Assembly: GCF_003176895.1 (NCBI RefSeq)
Contig: NZ_QGTD01000008.1
Location: 868,001 to 932,000, forward strand
Direction: 5' to 3'
DNA from: Gracilibacillus dipsosauri
Lineage (GTDB): Bacteria > Bacillota > Bacilli > Bacillales > Amphibacillaceae
Length of the DNA stretch: 64,000 bases
Below are positions 39,941 through 47,995 of this stretch, piece by piece (the first letter of the stretch is position 1; the number at the start of each line of letters is the position of its first letter). The position numbers and the translations under genes were made by a program. The notes under the pieces are model-generated. The model ran no database searches and was not told the DNA's origin. It was given only the letters and a program-made list of their open reading frames with translations.

Positions 39941-41137
39941 TTAGAAAAACATACCTGCTACCGCAGCACTTAATAATGATGCTAGCATACCAGCTGCTAC
40001 TGCTTTTATACCGAGTTTCGCAATGTCTTTACGTCTATTTGGCGCTAATCCTCCTAAACCACCGAGTAGAATAGCCATGGAGCTCAGGTTTGCAAACCCA
40101 CATAAAGCAAAACTTACAATTAAATTTGTCTTATCAGATAGATTCACCATTTCAGGTGCAAAGGATGCATAGGCAACAAATTCGTTTAATACAAGCTTTT
40201 GTCCAATAAATCCACCAGCGATAACTGCTTCACTCCAAGGTACTCCTACTGCAAATGCGATTGGGGCAAATACATATCCCAAAATCGTTTCTAAGGTAAT
40301 ATCACCAAAAATACCGAGAATACCATTAATTAATGCGATCAGTGCAATAAAGGCTAGTAACATCGCACCAACGTTCAGTGCCAATTTCAGTCCGTCTGAT
40401 GCTCCTTTTGCCGCCGCATCAATCACGTTAACAGACTCTTGATCTTTTTCAATTTCTATATGGTCTGTTGTGACAGATTTATCTGTTTCCGGTACCATTA
40501 TTTTTGCCATAATAAGACCTGCTGGTGCTGCCATAAAACTCGCTGCTAGTAAATATTCTAATGGGACTCCTAGAAGCGAATAACCAACAAGTACTGATCC
40601 TGCCACCGACGCCAATCCACCGGTCATGACAGCAAATAATTCGGATTGTGTCATCTTATTTAGAAATGGTCGTACAACAAGCGGTGCTTCTGTTTGACCA
40701 ACAAAAATATTAGCCGCAGCAGACATGGACTCAGACTTACTTGTCCCTAATAATTTAGATAAACCTCCACCGAGTATTTTGATGATCCACTGCATTATAC
40801 CTAAATAATAAAGAACAGATATTAACGATGAAAAGAAAATAATAATTGGTAGCACATGAAACGCAAAAATCGAACCAAATTCTTCACTATTTGCTAACGA
40901 ACCAAATAGAAAACTGATTCCCTCATTAGCATAGTTAATAATATCCTGTACACGTAAAGTAAACCATTGTAATGCTGATTGACCTGCCTCCCACTTTAAT
41001 ACAATAAATGCGAATAGAATTTGTATGGCTAATCCACCGCATATTGTCCGAATGTTAATCGCTTTCTTTTTTGATGATAGTAGTAAGGCAAGTCCTAATA
41101 TAACGACTATACCTAATATTCCCCACAATAAGTTCAT
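39941..41137 (-). CDS. nupC: Concentrative nucleoside transporter NupC
   Basis: 398 residues, CNT family, about ten membrane segments and re-entrant loops. Signature stretches are GQTEAPLVVRPFL (about 145-157), FMAAPAGLIMAKIM, and CGFANLSSMAILLGG near the C-terminus. It imports (deoxy)nucleosides with a cation. AAAGGGG lies 7 bases before ATG. First structural gene of the salvage block, behind two promoter candidates with operator-like sites. B. subtilis nupC is in dra-nupC-pdp under a SorC-family DeoR, which is absent here. Confidence 0.95.
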   Translation of the reverse strand: MNLLWGILGIVVILGLALLLSSKKKAINIRTICGGLAIQILFAFIVLKWEAGQSALQWFTLRVQDIINYANEGISFLFGSLANSEEFGSIFAFHVLPIIIFFSSLISVLYYLGIMQWIIKILGGGLSKLLGTSKSESMSAAANIFVGQTEAPLVVRPFLNKMTQSELFAVMTGGLASVAGSVLVGYSLLGVPLEYLLAASFMAAPAGLIMAKIMVPETDKSVTTDHIEIEKDQESVNVIDAAAKGASDGLKLALNVGAMLLAFIALIALINGILGIFGDITLETILGYVFAPIAFAVGVPWSEAVIAGGFIGQKLVLNEFVAYASFAPEMVNLSDKTNLIVSFALCGFANLSSMAILLGGLGGLAPNRRKDIAKLGIKAVAAGMLASLLSAAVAGMFF

Positions 41138-41166
41138 GTGGCTATCCCCTTTCGTTTATTTATTGA

Positions 41167-41178
41167 TTGGACGTCCTA
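41167..41178. promoter_or_regulatory. Operator-like site just upstream of nupC
   Basis: TTGGACGTCCTA, with the perfect 8-bp palindrome GGACGTCC, about 30 bases before the nupC start. Same motif as at 41349 and 38559. Confidence 0.55.
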
Positions 41179-41208
41179 CCACTTTCTACGCTAAAATACT
41201 TCTACTCA

Positions 41209-41253
41209 CACGTCCGTTAGCGAATGCACTTCCATACTTTTATACTAAGAGAT
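41209..41253 (-). promoter_or_regulatory. Second nupC promoter candidate with a partial operator
   Basis: Minus strand: TTGACG, 18-base spacer, TAGTAT. The expected start region contains CACGTCCG (41209-41216), which shares only the ACGTCC core with the full operators. Lower confidence than the promoter at 41339. Confidence 0.4.
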
Positions 41254-41338
41254 GTAATTCCACATCGTCAATTCACCTCTGTAGAATATGAATAGTCTCT
41301 ATTGTATAAATGAAACCCCTTTCTATGGGTACGAAATC

Positions 41339-41368
41339 ATTATAAAGGTTAGACGTCCTACAAGTCAA
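41339..41368 (-). promoter_or_regulatory. nupC promoter with operator inside the spacer
   Basis: Minus strand TTGACT (41363-41368), 18-base spacer, TATAAT (41339-41344). The spacer contains TTAGACGTCCTA (41349-41360), 11/12 identical to the site at 41167. An operator between -35 and -10 is a classic repressor position. The surrounding 458-base gap (41138-41595) holds no convincing gene. Confidence 0.72.
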
Positions 41369-41567
41369 CAACTATTTTTAGATAATGTTCCGAATGGGAC
41401 ATTAGCAATAGTAATAAGGAGCGTGTTCCCTATCCCTCTATCTTTGGACAAGTTTTCCAGTTTTCTTTACAATAGAAAAACTTCGTACTTCGCTCGTCCT
41501 TTAGAGGATGAGTTAGCTTTTCTTGTACTTTGATTGAACTTCAAAATTTTTATGCTTTCCTAATGTA

Positions 41568-41593
41568 TAAAAAAACCATCCCCAATGGAATGG
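41568..41593 (-). terminator. Terminator of the gntR-type gene
   Basis: 7-bp stem CCATTCC/GGGATGG (one G-U pair) with a 4-base loop and a run of seven T on the minus strand, just after the stop codon. Confidence 0.85.
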
Positions 41594-41595
41594 CA

Positions 41596-42321
41596 TTAAA
41601 ATAAACGCTTTCGAAATACACTAAAACTGACCTGATCAGATCGGAAAAAATTAATCGAATACAATATAGGTTTGTCATGAAGATCGTAATGGATCTGCTT
41701 CAAAATCAATAATGGTTGATTTTTATCACTATTCAATATTTTAGAAATCTCGTCATGATAACCAATTGTTTTTATTTCTGCTTTTGCATAGCTGATCGTT
41801 ATCCCTTTTTCTTCTTGTAGTGACTGAAGCATCGATTGTTGATTAAAATGAAAATCTTCCCCGACTAAGGACAAGGGAATTTTATCAATACAGTAAACAA
41901 GTGGCTCACTATCTGCTGTTCTAACTCGTTTGACCAGATATACATTCTCATCTGTACTCAGCTGTAATTCCATTTTATCCTCACTAAGCGCTTGTTTTGC
42001 TCCATGGAATAATAATTCTGTCCCAGGTTCTTTCCCTTCTCTTTTAATGAAATCTGTAATACTAAATAGCTCTTCTATCCCGCCTGAAAAAACAGGCTTT
42101 TTGTTTATAAACGTACCAATACCGTGTCTTCGTATAATGACATTTTCTTCTTCTAAAATCCTAAGTGCTTCCCTTAATGTGTTACGGGAAACATTTAACT
42201 GCTTGGCCAATTCCATTTCAGACGGTAATCGTTCTCCAGCTTCTAATTCCCCTTCATTTATTTTCGTTTTGATTTGCTCTATCACATATATGTATCGAGG
42301 CGTTTGGTAATCAAAGGCCAT
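41596..42321 (-). CDS. GntR-family regulator with UTRA domain, probable nucleoside-operon regulator
   Basis: 241 residues. The N-terminal winged helix (about 6-75) has the GntR signature AGERLPSEMELAKQLNVSRN. The UTRA ligand-binding domain (about 92-235) belongs to the HutC subfamily. It lies directly upstream of nupC-pdp-deoB-punA-cdd-deoC on the same strand but has its own terminator. Shared operator-like sites at the nupC and deoB promoters and a related site at its own start suggest it represses these genes and itself, with a nucleoside or deoxyribose phosphate as possible inducer. The target assignment is inference; it is not homologous to B. subtilis DeoR. Confidence 0.88.
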   Translation of the reverse strand: MAFDYQTPRYIYVIEQIKTKINEGELEAGERLPSEMELAKQLNVSRNTLREALRILEEENVIIRRHGIGTFINKKPVFSGGIEELFSITDFIKREGKEPGTELLFHGAKQALSEDKMELQLSTDENVYLVKRVRTADSEPLVYCIDKIPLSLVGEDFHFNQQSMLQSLQEEKGITISYAKAEIKTIGYHDEISKILNSDKNQPLLILKQIHYDLHDKPILYSINFFRSDQVSFSVFRKRLF

Positions 42322-42342
42322 ACGAATCCCCCCTGTTTGTTT

Positions 42343-42356
42343 GTACGGACGTTTGT
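42343..42356. promoter_or_regulatory. Possible autoregulatory site before the gntR-type gene
   Basis: GTACGGACGTTTGT contains the GGACGT core of the putative operator but not the full palindrome. It lies about 25 bases upstream of the regulator start, flanked by ACAAAC direct repeats on the minus strand. Confidence 0.4.
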
Positions 42357-42444
42357 CATATTTATATCATAGCATAAATGATAAAAAATTCTGATACTTT
42401 CTAAAATAAGCGATCAGTAGCTTGAAGTCAAATCGTTCTTATGC

Positions 42445-42473
42445 TTGACACACCAATACTTTTGTGATAATTA
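42445..42473 (+). promoter_or_regulatory. htpG promoter
   Basis: TTGACA (42445-42450), 17-base spacer, TAATTA (42468-42473). The -35 is perfect and the -10 imperfect. Start expected at about 42480, directly at the CIRCE element. Confidence 0.7.
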
Positions 42474-42480
42474 TTATGTG

Positions 42481-42507
42481 TTAGCACTCTGACGTATGGA
42501 GTGCTAA
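42481..42507. promoter_or_regulatory. CIRCE element (HrcA operator)
   Basis: TTAGCACTC-N9-GAGTGCTAA: both 9-base arms match the CIRCE consensus exactly. It begins at the expected transcription start of htpG, the usual position for HrcA repression. Confidence 0.97.
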
Positions 42508-42542
42508 GTTACATATAAATCGTTTAAGGGAGGAAATGAACA

Positions 42543-44423
42543 ATGGAGAAAAAACAATTTCAAGCTGAGTCTAAACGACTTTTAGAAATGATGGTCCATT
42601 CCATTTATTCACAGAAAGAAATCTTCTTACGTGAACTAATTTCGAATGCTAGTGATGCTATTGATAAAATTTATTATAAAGCATTAACGGATGACAGTAT
42701 CTCCTTTAATAAGGATGATTACTATATTCGTATCGAGCCTAATAAAGATAAGCGTACACTAACCGTTAAGGATACTGGAATAGGTATGACAAAAGAGGAA
42801 TTAGAAGAAAACTTAGGTACGATTGCCAAAAGTGGTTCCTTAGCCTTCAAAAATGAAGTAGAGATGAAGGATGGTCAAGAAATTATCGGTCAATTCGGTG
42901 TCGGTTTCTACTCCTCCTTTATGGTAGCAGACAAAGTAACGGTTTATACTCGTCCTTTACATGGCGAAGAAGGCTACAAATGGGAGTCTGACGGGGAAGA
43001 TGGTTACACAATTGAACCACATAACAAAGAGGATGTTGGAACAGAAATTATTATTCAATTAAAAGAAAACGCAGATGAGGAAAATTACGATGAATTTTTA
43101 GAAGAGCATCGTCTTCAATCTATTATAAAAAAATATTCAGATTTTATTCGTTATCCGATTAAGATGGATATTACTGAAAAACGTCCAAAAGAAGATAATG
43201 AAGAAGAATTAGTAGATGTGACAGAAGAACAAACGGTTAACAGCATGGTCCCGATCTGGCGAAAAAATAAACAAGAGTTAACAGATGCAGATTACGAAGC
43301 ATTTTATCAAGAAAAGCACTTCGGATTTGACCAACCATTAAGCCATCTCCATATAAGTGTAGACGGCATGGTAAGATTTCAATCGATTTTATATATCCCT
43401 GAGCAGTTACCTTTTGACTACTATTCTAAAGAATTTGAAAAAGGTTTAGAGTTATACTCTAATAGCGTATTAATTATGGATAAATGTGCTGATTTATTGC
43501 CAGATTATTTTAGTTTTGTCAAAGGGATCGTCGATTCTGAAGATTTATCATTAAACATTTCTCGTGAAATTTTACAACAGGATCGTCAAGTAAAGCTAAT
43601 TGCCAAAAATATTGAAAAGAAAATTAAAAATCACTTACAAAGCTTGTTAAAAAATGACCGTGAAAAGTATGAAAAGTTTTACGATGCATTTGGTCGTCAA
43701 ATAAAGTTTGGTGTATACAGTGATTTTGGCGCGAACAAGGACAAGCTTAAAGATTTGTTACTATTCTATTCCTCTAGTGAGAACAAATTAGTTAGCTTGA
43801 AAGAATATGTCGAGCGTATGCCAGAGGATCAAGAGCACATTTATTATGCGACTGGAGAATCACATGAACGTATCGAAAAACTCCCTCAAACTGAAATGGT
43901 CAAAGATAAAGGCTATGAGATTTTATATTTCACAGATGAGGTAGACGAATTTGCGATTAAAATGTTGATGTCGTACGAAGAAAAAGAGTTCAAATCTGTA
44001 TCTAGTGGTGATTTGAATTTAGAAGACGAGGAATCAAAAAAAGAAGCAGAAAAACAAAAAGAAGAGCATAAAGACTTACTTACAGAGATGAAAGAAATAC
44101 TTGGTGATAAAGTAAAGGATGTTCGACTCTCCACCCGTTTAAAATCTCATCCTGTTTGCTTATCAGCTGAGGGTGATGTTTCAATTGAAATGGAAAAAGT
44201 ATTGAAGCAAATGCCAGATAGTCAAAACGTTGAAGCGAATAAGGTTTTAGAGATTAATAACAAGCACGACATTTTTCAGGCTTTAATCCATGCACAACAA
44301 AAAGACAAAGAAAAAGTCAAGCTCTATACTAATATCTTATATAACCAAGCATTGCTTATAGAAGGTCTTCCAGTTGAGGACCCTGTTGCTCTAACTAACG
44401 ATATGTGCAAAGTAATGGTTTAA
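42543..44423 (+). CDS. htpG: Chaperone HtpG (Hsp90)
   Basis: 626 residues, the full bacterial Hsp90. The N-terminal GHKL ATPase domain includes [15 protein letters not shown] (about 30-44), [11 protein letters not shown] and [17 protein letters not shown]. The middle domain has [16 protein letters not shown] with the catalytic Arg region, followed by the C-terminal dimerisation domain. It refolds or holds client proteins in the cytosol. AGGGAGG precedes ATG. Control by CIRCE/HrcA differs from B. subtilis, where htpG is outside the HrcA regulon. Monocistronic with a strong terminator. Confidence 0.97.
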   Translation: MEKKQFQAESKRLLEMMVHSIYSQKEIFLRELISNASDAIDKIYYKALTDDSISFNKDDYYIRIEPNKDKRTLTVKDTGIGMTKEELEENLGTIAKSGSLAFKNEVEMKDGQEIIGQFGVGFYSSFMVADKVTVYTRPLHGEEGYKWESDGEDGYTIEPHNKEDVGTEIIIQLKENADEENYDEFLEEHRLQSIIKKYSDFIRYPIKMDITEKRPKEDNEEELVDVTEEQTVNSMVPIWRKNKQELTDADYEAFYQEKHFGFDQPLSHLHISVDGMVRFQSILYIPEQLPFDYYSKEFEKGLELYSNSVLIMDKCADLLPDYFSFVKGIVDSEDLSLNISREILQQDRQVKLIAKNIEKKIKNHLQSLLKNDREKYEKFYDAFGRQIKFGVYSDFGANKDKLKDLLLFYSSSENKLVSLKEYVERMPEDQEHIYYATGESHERIEKLPQTEMVKDKGYEILYFTDEVDEFAIKMLMSYEEKEFKSVSSGDLNLEDEESKKEAEKQKEEHKDLLTEMKEILGDKVKDVRLSTRLKSHPVCLSAEGDVSIEMEKVLKQMPDSQNVEANKVLEINNKHDIFQALIHAQQKDKEKVKLYTNILYNQALLIEGLPVEDPVALTNDMCKVMV

Positions 44424-44430
44424 TTGGTTG

Positions 44431-44466
44431 AAAAAGGCCTCCCTACTCGAAGGGTGGCCTTTTTTA
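44431..44466 (+). terminator. Terminator of htpG
   Basis: AAAAAGGCC plus CCCT pair with AGGG plus GGCCTTTTT (6-base loop), then further T. The 210 bases from here to the next gene are AT-rich and show no other gene. Confidence 0.93.
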
Positions 44467-44676
44467 TTGTAAAAAATCTCTAAAGCTTGCTACATGTACC
44501 AACATTATTTATTTTTTCTTGTATTTGTAGCTAGCCTCATGAAAATTACTATTTCGAACAACCTCACCTTTCCACATATTCACTTAATTTTATTATTTTC
44601 CATGTTTAATATTTCCCAAAAGTGAAATAGTAAAAATAAAATGTACTGTTATCAACCTATTTAAGGAGGGAGAAAA

Positions 44677-46614
44677 TTGGCGAAGAATGTTGCACATAAA
44701 TTAATAGCATCACATCTCGTATCAGGTGACATGGAAGTCGGTAAGGAAATTGGATTAAAAATAGACCAGACGTTAACACAGGATGCTACTGGAACAATGG
44801 TCATGCTGGAGCTTGAAGCTATGGGACTTGATCAAGTAAAAACTGAAGCTTCTGCTCAATATGTGGATCATAATCTAATCCAAGAGGACTACCGTAATGC
44901 AGATGATCACCTTTTCCTAAGAAGTGCCGCTCAAAAGTTCGGTGTTTATTACAGTCGACCTGGAAATGGTGTTAGTCACCCAGTTCATATGCAACGTTTA
45001 GCAAAGCCAGGTAAAACATTACTTGGTTCTGACAGCCATACCTGTGCGAATGGTTGTATGGGAATGCTAGCTATTGGTGCGGGCGGGATTGATGTGGCCA
45101 TGGCAATGGCAGGTGAGGCTTACCATGTAAAAATGCCTAAAGTTATGGGAATCAAGCTCATTGGCAAGTTACCAGATTGGGTTAGTGCTAAGGATGTTAT
45201 TCTAGAAATGTTACGTCGTCATAGTGTCAAAGGTGGTGTTGGTAAAATCTTAGAATATTACGGACCTGGTTTAGAAAGTCTTTCTGCAATGGATCGACAT
45301 GTCATTGCTAATATGGGCGCAGAATTAGGTGCCACTTCTACTGTATTTCCATCTGATCACATTATCAAAGATTTTTTAACCCAACAAGGACGTGAAGAAG
45401 ATTGGATCGAATTAAAAGCTGACTATGGAGCTACTTATGATGAAGAAGATGAAATCGACTTATCGACACTGGTACCATTAATTGCAAAACCTTCTAGTCC
45501 CGATAAGGTGGTACCTGTATCTGAAATAGCTGGAGAACCCATTTACCAATCTTATATAGGATCCTCTGCCAATCCTGGATACCGAGATTTTGCAATTGCA
45601 GCTGAAATTGTGAAGGACAAGCAAATCACTCCAGGGGTTTCACTTGATATTAATCCGACATCCAGACAATTGTTAGAGCAACTAGTGAAAGATGGCTATA
45701 TTGCCCAGTTAATTGGAGCTGGAGCAAGAATGCATCAAGCAGGTTGTAATGGCTGTATTGGAATGGGACAAGCGCCTGCAACGGATCGTAATAGCTTACG
45801 AACCACTCCGCGTAACTTTCCAGGTCGATCTGGTACGAGAGAAGATAGTGTATTTTTATGCAGTCCAGAAACAGCAGCAGCCTCCGCTTTACATGGTGTG
45901 ATTACGGACCCGAGAACTTTAGAAATGGACTACCCGCTTATAAAGGAGCCGACAGAGTTTCCTGATGCTGGAATGCTTGAAGCACCACCAAATTCGTATG
46001 ATAAAATCTCGCTGGAGAAAGGCCCAAACATTACATCGATTCCTGACTTTGCACCGATCGAAAACAATTTCGAGGTTCCTATATTATTAAAAATGGGAGA
46101 TAATATTTCCACAGACGAAATTTTGGCTGGAGGATCACGTGTTCTTCCATATCGAAGTAATATTCAAAGGATTAGTACCTTTGCTTTTGAAATTGTTGAT
46201 GACACTTATTACGAAAGAGCTATGAAGGCTAGAGATGATCATGGTCATGCAATTATTGCTGGAATTAACTATGGGCAAGGCTCCAGTCGTGAGCATGCCG
46301 CACTAGCCCCAAGATATCTAGGGCTAAAAGTGGTGTTAGTAAAAGACTTTGCACGAATACATTTACAGAATTTGATTAATTTCGGGATTCTGCCACTAAG
46401 ATTCGCTAATAAAGAGGATTATAAAAAAATCGAAAAAGGCTCGATCTTACAATTTCAAAATGTGCATGATTCCTTGAAAAAACTAGAAAAAATAAATGTA
46501 AGGATAAAAGACACTGATGAGATGATTGAAGTAGAGCATGATTTAACGAAAAGACATATTGAGCTTATACTTCAAGGTGGAGTGATTAATTGGATTAAAT
46601 ACAAAAAAGTATAA
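44677..46614 (+). CDS. Aconitase-superfamily hydratase, short (about 645 residues)
   Basis: 645 residues, starting at TTG with a strong AAGGAGGGAG site. Fe-S cysteines in GSDSHTCANGCMGM (about 118-131) and GCNGCIGMG (about 354-362). The swivel domain has NISTDEILAGG and NYGQGSSREHAALAPRYLGLK. It is shorter than the roughly 900-residue CitB/AcnA and has the domain order of the 640-residue putative aconitases of some clostridia and bacilli. Citrate/isocitrate is the likely substrate, but homoaconitate or another hydroxy acid cannot be excluded. A separate citB may exist elsewhere. Confidence 0.85.
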   Translation: MAKNVAHKLIASHLVSGDMEVGKEIGLKIDQTLTQDATGTMVMLELEAMGLDQVKTEASAQYVDHNLIQEDYRNADDHLFLRSAAQKFGVYYSRPGNGVSHPVHMQRLAKPGKTLLGSDSHTCANGCMGMLAIGAGGIDVAMAMAGEAYHVKMPKVMGIKLIGKLPDWVSAKDVILEMLRRHSVKGGVGKILEYYGPGLESLSAMDRHVIANMGAELGATSTVFPSDHIIKDFLTQQGREEDWIELKADYGATYDEEDEIDLSTLVPLIAKPSSPDKVVPVSEIAGEPIYQSYIGSSANPGYRDFAIAAEIVKDKQITPGVSLDINPTSRQLLEQLVKDGYIAQLIGAGARMHQAGCNGCIGMGQAPATDRNSLRTTPRNFPGRSGTREDSVFLCSPETAAASALHGVITDPRTLEMDYPLIKEPTEFPDAGMLEAPPNSYDKISLEKGPNITSIPDFAPIENNFEVPILLKMGDNISTDEILAGGSRVLPYRSNIQRISTFAFEIVDDTYYERAMKARDDHGHAIIAGINYGQGSSREHAALAPRYLGLKVVLVKDFARIHLQNLINFGILPLRFANKEDYKKIEKGSILQFQNVHDSLKKLEKINVRIKDTDEMIEVEHDLTKRHIELILQGGVINWIKYKKV

Positions 46615-46646
46615 GAAGGGAATGAATATAGTTGGGGTCACAAGAA

Positions 46647-46799
46647 ATGAGATGTAAAGCGTGTGAAGGTTCCGGGCTACTAATGGATGATGAGGAATGG
46701 CACTATACTTGTACCATTTGTAATGGTGATGGTTTTGTATCCCGTTATGAAGAAAAAGAAATGAGAGAAACCGATCCAAATAATCGCATCATTGATTAA
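46647..46799 (+). CDS. Small DnaJ-type zinc-finger peptide
   Basis: 50 residues from ATG at 46647; an in-frame TTG at 46632 would add five residues and has a more ordinary GAAGGGA site about 11 bases away. CKACEGSG and CTICNGDG are a pair of CxxCxGxG motifs, one zinc centre of the DnaJ cysteine-rich domain. The tail is acidic (EEKEMRETDPNNRIID). It follows the aconitase-like gene by about 30 bases and may be co-transcribed. Stand-alone fingers of this type occur in Bacillaceae; no function is known to me. Confidence 0.65.
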   Translation: MRCKACEGSGLLMDDEEWHYTCTICNGDGFVSRYEEKEMRETDPNNRIID

Positions 46800-46826
46800 T
46801 CGCATAAGTCAGCGACATAGCTAAAT

Positions 46827-46957
46827 AAGGAGAATAAATCCGAACAATCTTCTGATTAATCGTAGGCAAAATACGTAGCTACCTATGGGAACGGCATGAG
46901 CTAGAGCCCTGCCACGAAAAACGAGCTATTTTGACAGAAAGGTTCGGATTATTCCTT
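46827..46957. repeat. Structured intergenic element, repeat-like or small RNA
   Basis: About 130 bases bounded by inverted arms that pair over 16 bp with two small bulges (AAGGA...ATCCGAAC at 46827-46845 with GTTCGGATTATTCCTT at 46942-46957). Inside, CAAAATA pairs with TATTTTG and CGGCA with TGCC. The core GGGAACGGCATGAGC recalls, from memory, the short palindromic intergenic repeats scattered in Bacillaceae genomes. No ORF and no T-run, so it is not a simple terminator. No second copy was found in the window. Confidence 0.4.
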
Positions 46958-46991
46958 CTTTACTATTTATTTGTTCCATCCACATTCGCTA

Positions 46992-47867
46992 TTAATGAAT
47001 ATTTATTTTCCTAAAGTTTCCACCCTTTACTTCCGCCACATCATATACGATTACAAAAGCACTTTCATCAATTTCCTGAATAATCTCTTTTATTTTACTT
47101 TCCTCTAATCGGTTAATAACACAAGTAATCTCTTTAAATTCTTCATTGGAATAACCGCCTTGAACTAAATTAAATGTAGCGCTACGCCCTAAGCGATCAC
47201 GAATAGTTTCTACCATTAATTCTGGCTTGCTCGTAATAATTTTAAAGGTTTTAGAGCCACTAAGCCCCTCCTCTACTATATGTATCACTTTAGAGGCTAT
47301 AAAATAAGCTATACCTGATAAAAAGGCTCCAGTAAGACCAAACACAAATGATACAACAACAAAAACGAATAAATTTAAAAACAGGATAAGATCACTTGTT
47401 CCAAAAGGAGATTTTCTTGAAAGCAGTACTGCTAGCATATCAATTCCGTCTAAGGCACCACCATTACGTAAGGCAAGCCCCATACCAAATCCAATAATAA
47501 TACCACCAATTACAGTAACTAATAGTGTATCACCTTCAATAATGGGAGGTATGTGGTGCATCACACTTGTACTAATGGCAAGGGAAGCAATTCCAATGAC
47601 AGAATATATGGCGAAGCTCCTTCCTATCTGCTTATACCCGAGAAAAACGAAGGGAATATTTAATATTGCAATTAATATACCAAGGGGTAAGCCAATTAAC
47701 TGTGATCCAACAATACTGAGGCCCGTTACCCCACCATCTGATACACTGTTAGGAATTAATACAGCTTCTAATCCATAGGCAGTGATAAATGCTCCCACTA
47801 TAATCAAAAATCCTCTTATCATCTTTATAATAATTCGTGTTTTTTTCGATTTTGTCTTGTTTTTCAT
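46992..47867 (-). CDS. YitT-family membrane protein with DUF2179 domain
   Basis: 291 residues from ATG at 47867 (AGAGG 9 bases upstream; an ATG three codons earlier has no spacing). Six hydrophobic segments up to about residue 210 (YitT_membrane; FITAYGLEAVLIPNSVSDGGVTG near the start). A soluble DUF2179 domain follows (about 220-280; TSKPELMVETI, GGYSNEEFKEITCVI). B. subtilis has several paralogues (YitT, YqfU, YpjC, YvjA, YxkD), some linked to spores, without settled function. Convergent with the aconitase/zinc-peptide genes. Confidence 0.88.
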   Translation of the reverse strand: MKNKTKSKKTRIIIKMIRGFLIIVGAFITAYGLEAVLIPNSVSDGGVTGLSIVGSQLIGLPLGILIAILNIPFVFLGYKQIGRSFAIYSVIGIASLAISTSVMHHIPPIIEGDTLLVTVIGGIIIGFGMGLALRNGGALDGIDMLAVLLSRKSPFGTSDLILFLNLFVFVVVSFVFGLTGAFLSGIAYFIASKVIHIVEEGLSGSKTFKIITSKPELMVETIRDRLGRSATFNLVQGGYSNEEFKEITCVINRLEESKIKEIIQEIDESAFVIVYDVAEVKGGNFRKINIH

Positions 47868-47935
47868 CCTCAACATCCTCTACTCTTTTTTATCGTTCCA
47901 TGATTGTTCTGCTAGATCCCTTAAATACCATATAA

Positions 47936-47986
47936 CAAAAAAATAGTTCGATCAGGTATGAATGATTGGTCACCCTAATCGAACTA
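47936..47986 (-). terminator. Terminator of pgl
   Basis: 9-bp stem TAGTTCGAT/ATCGAACTA with an inner AGGGT/ACCT-type pairing, then seven T on the minus strand, just after the pgl stop. Confidence 0.9.
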
Positions 47987-47995
47987 CTTCCCTCA

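Noticed and set aside
41138-41340. Purine riboswitch in the nupC leader
   Set aside because: The roughly 195-base leader shows none of the conserved purine-riboswitch loop sequences; promoters and operator-like sites explain it better.
41288-41533. 81-codon open frame on the + strand in the gap before the gntR-type gene
   Set aside because: No recognisable domain or good ribosome site, and it overlaps the nupC promoter and operator on the other strand.
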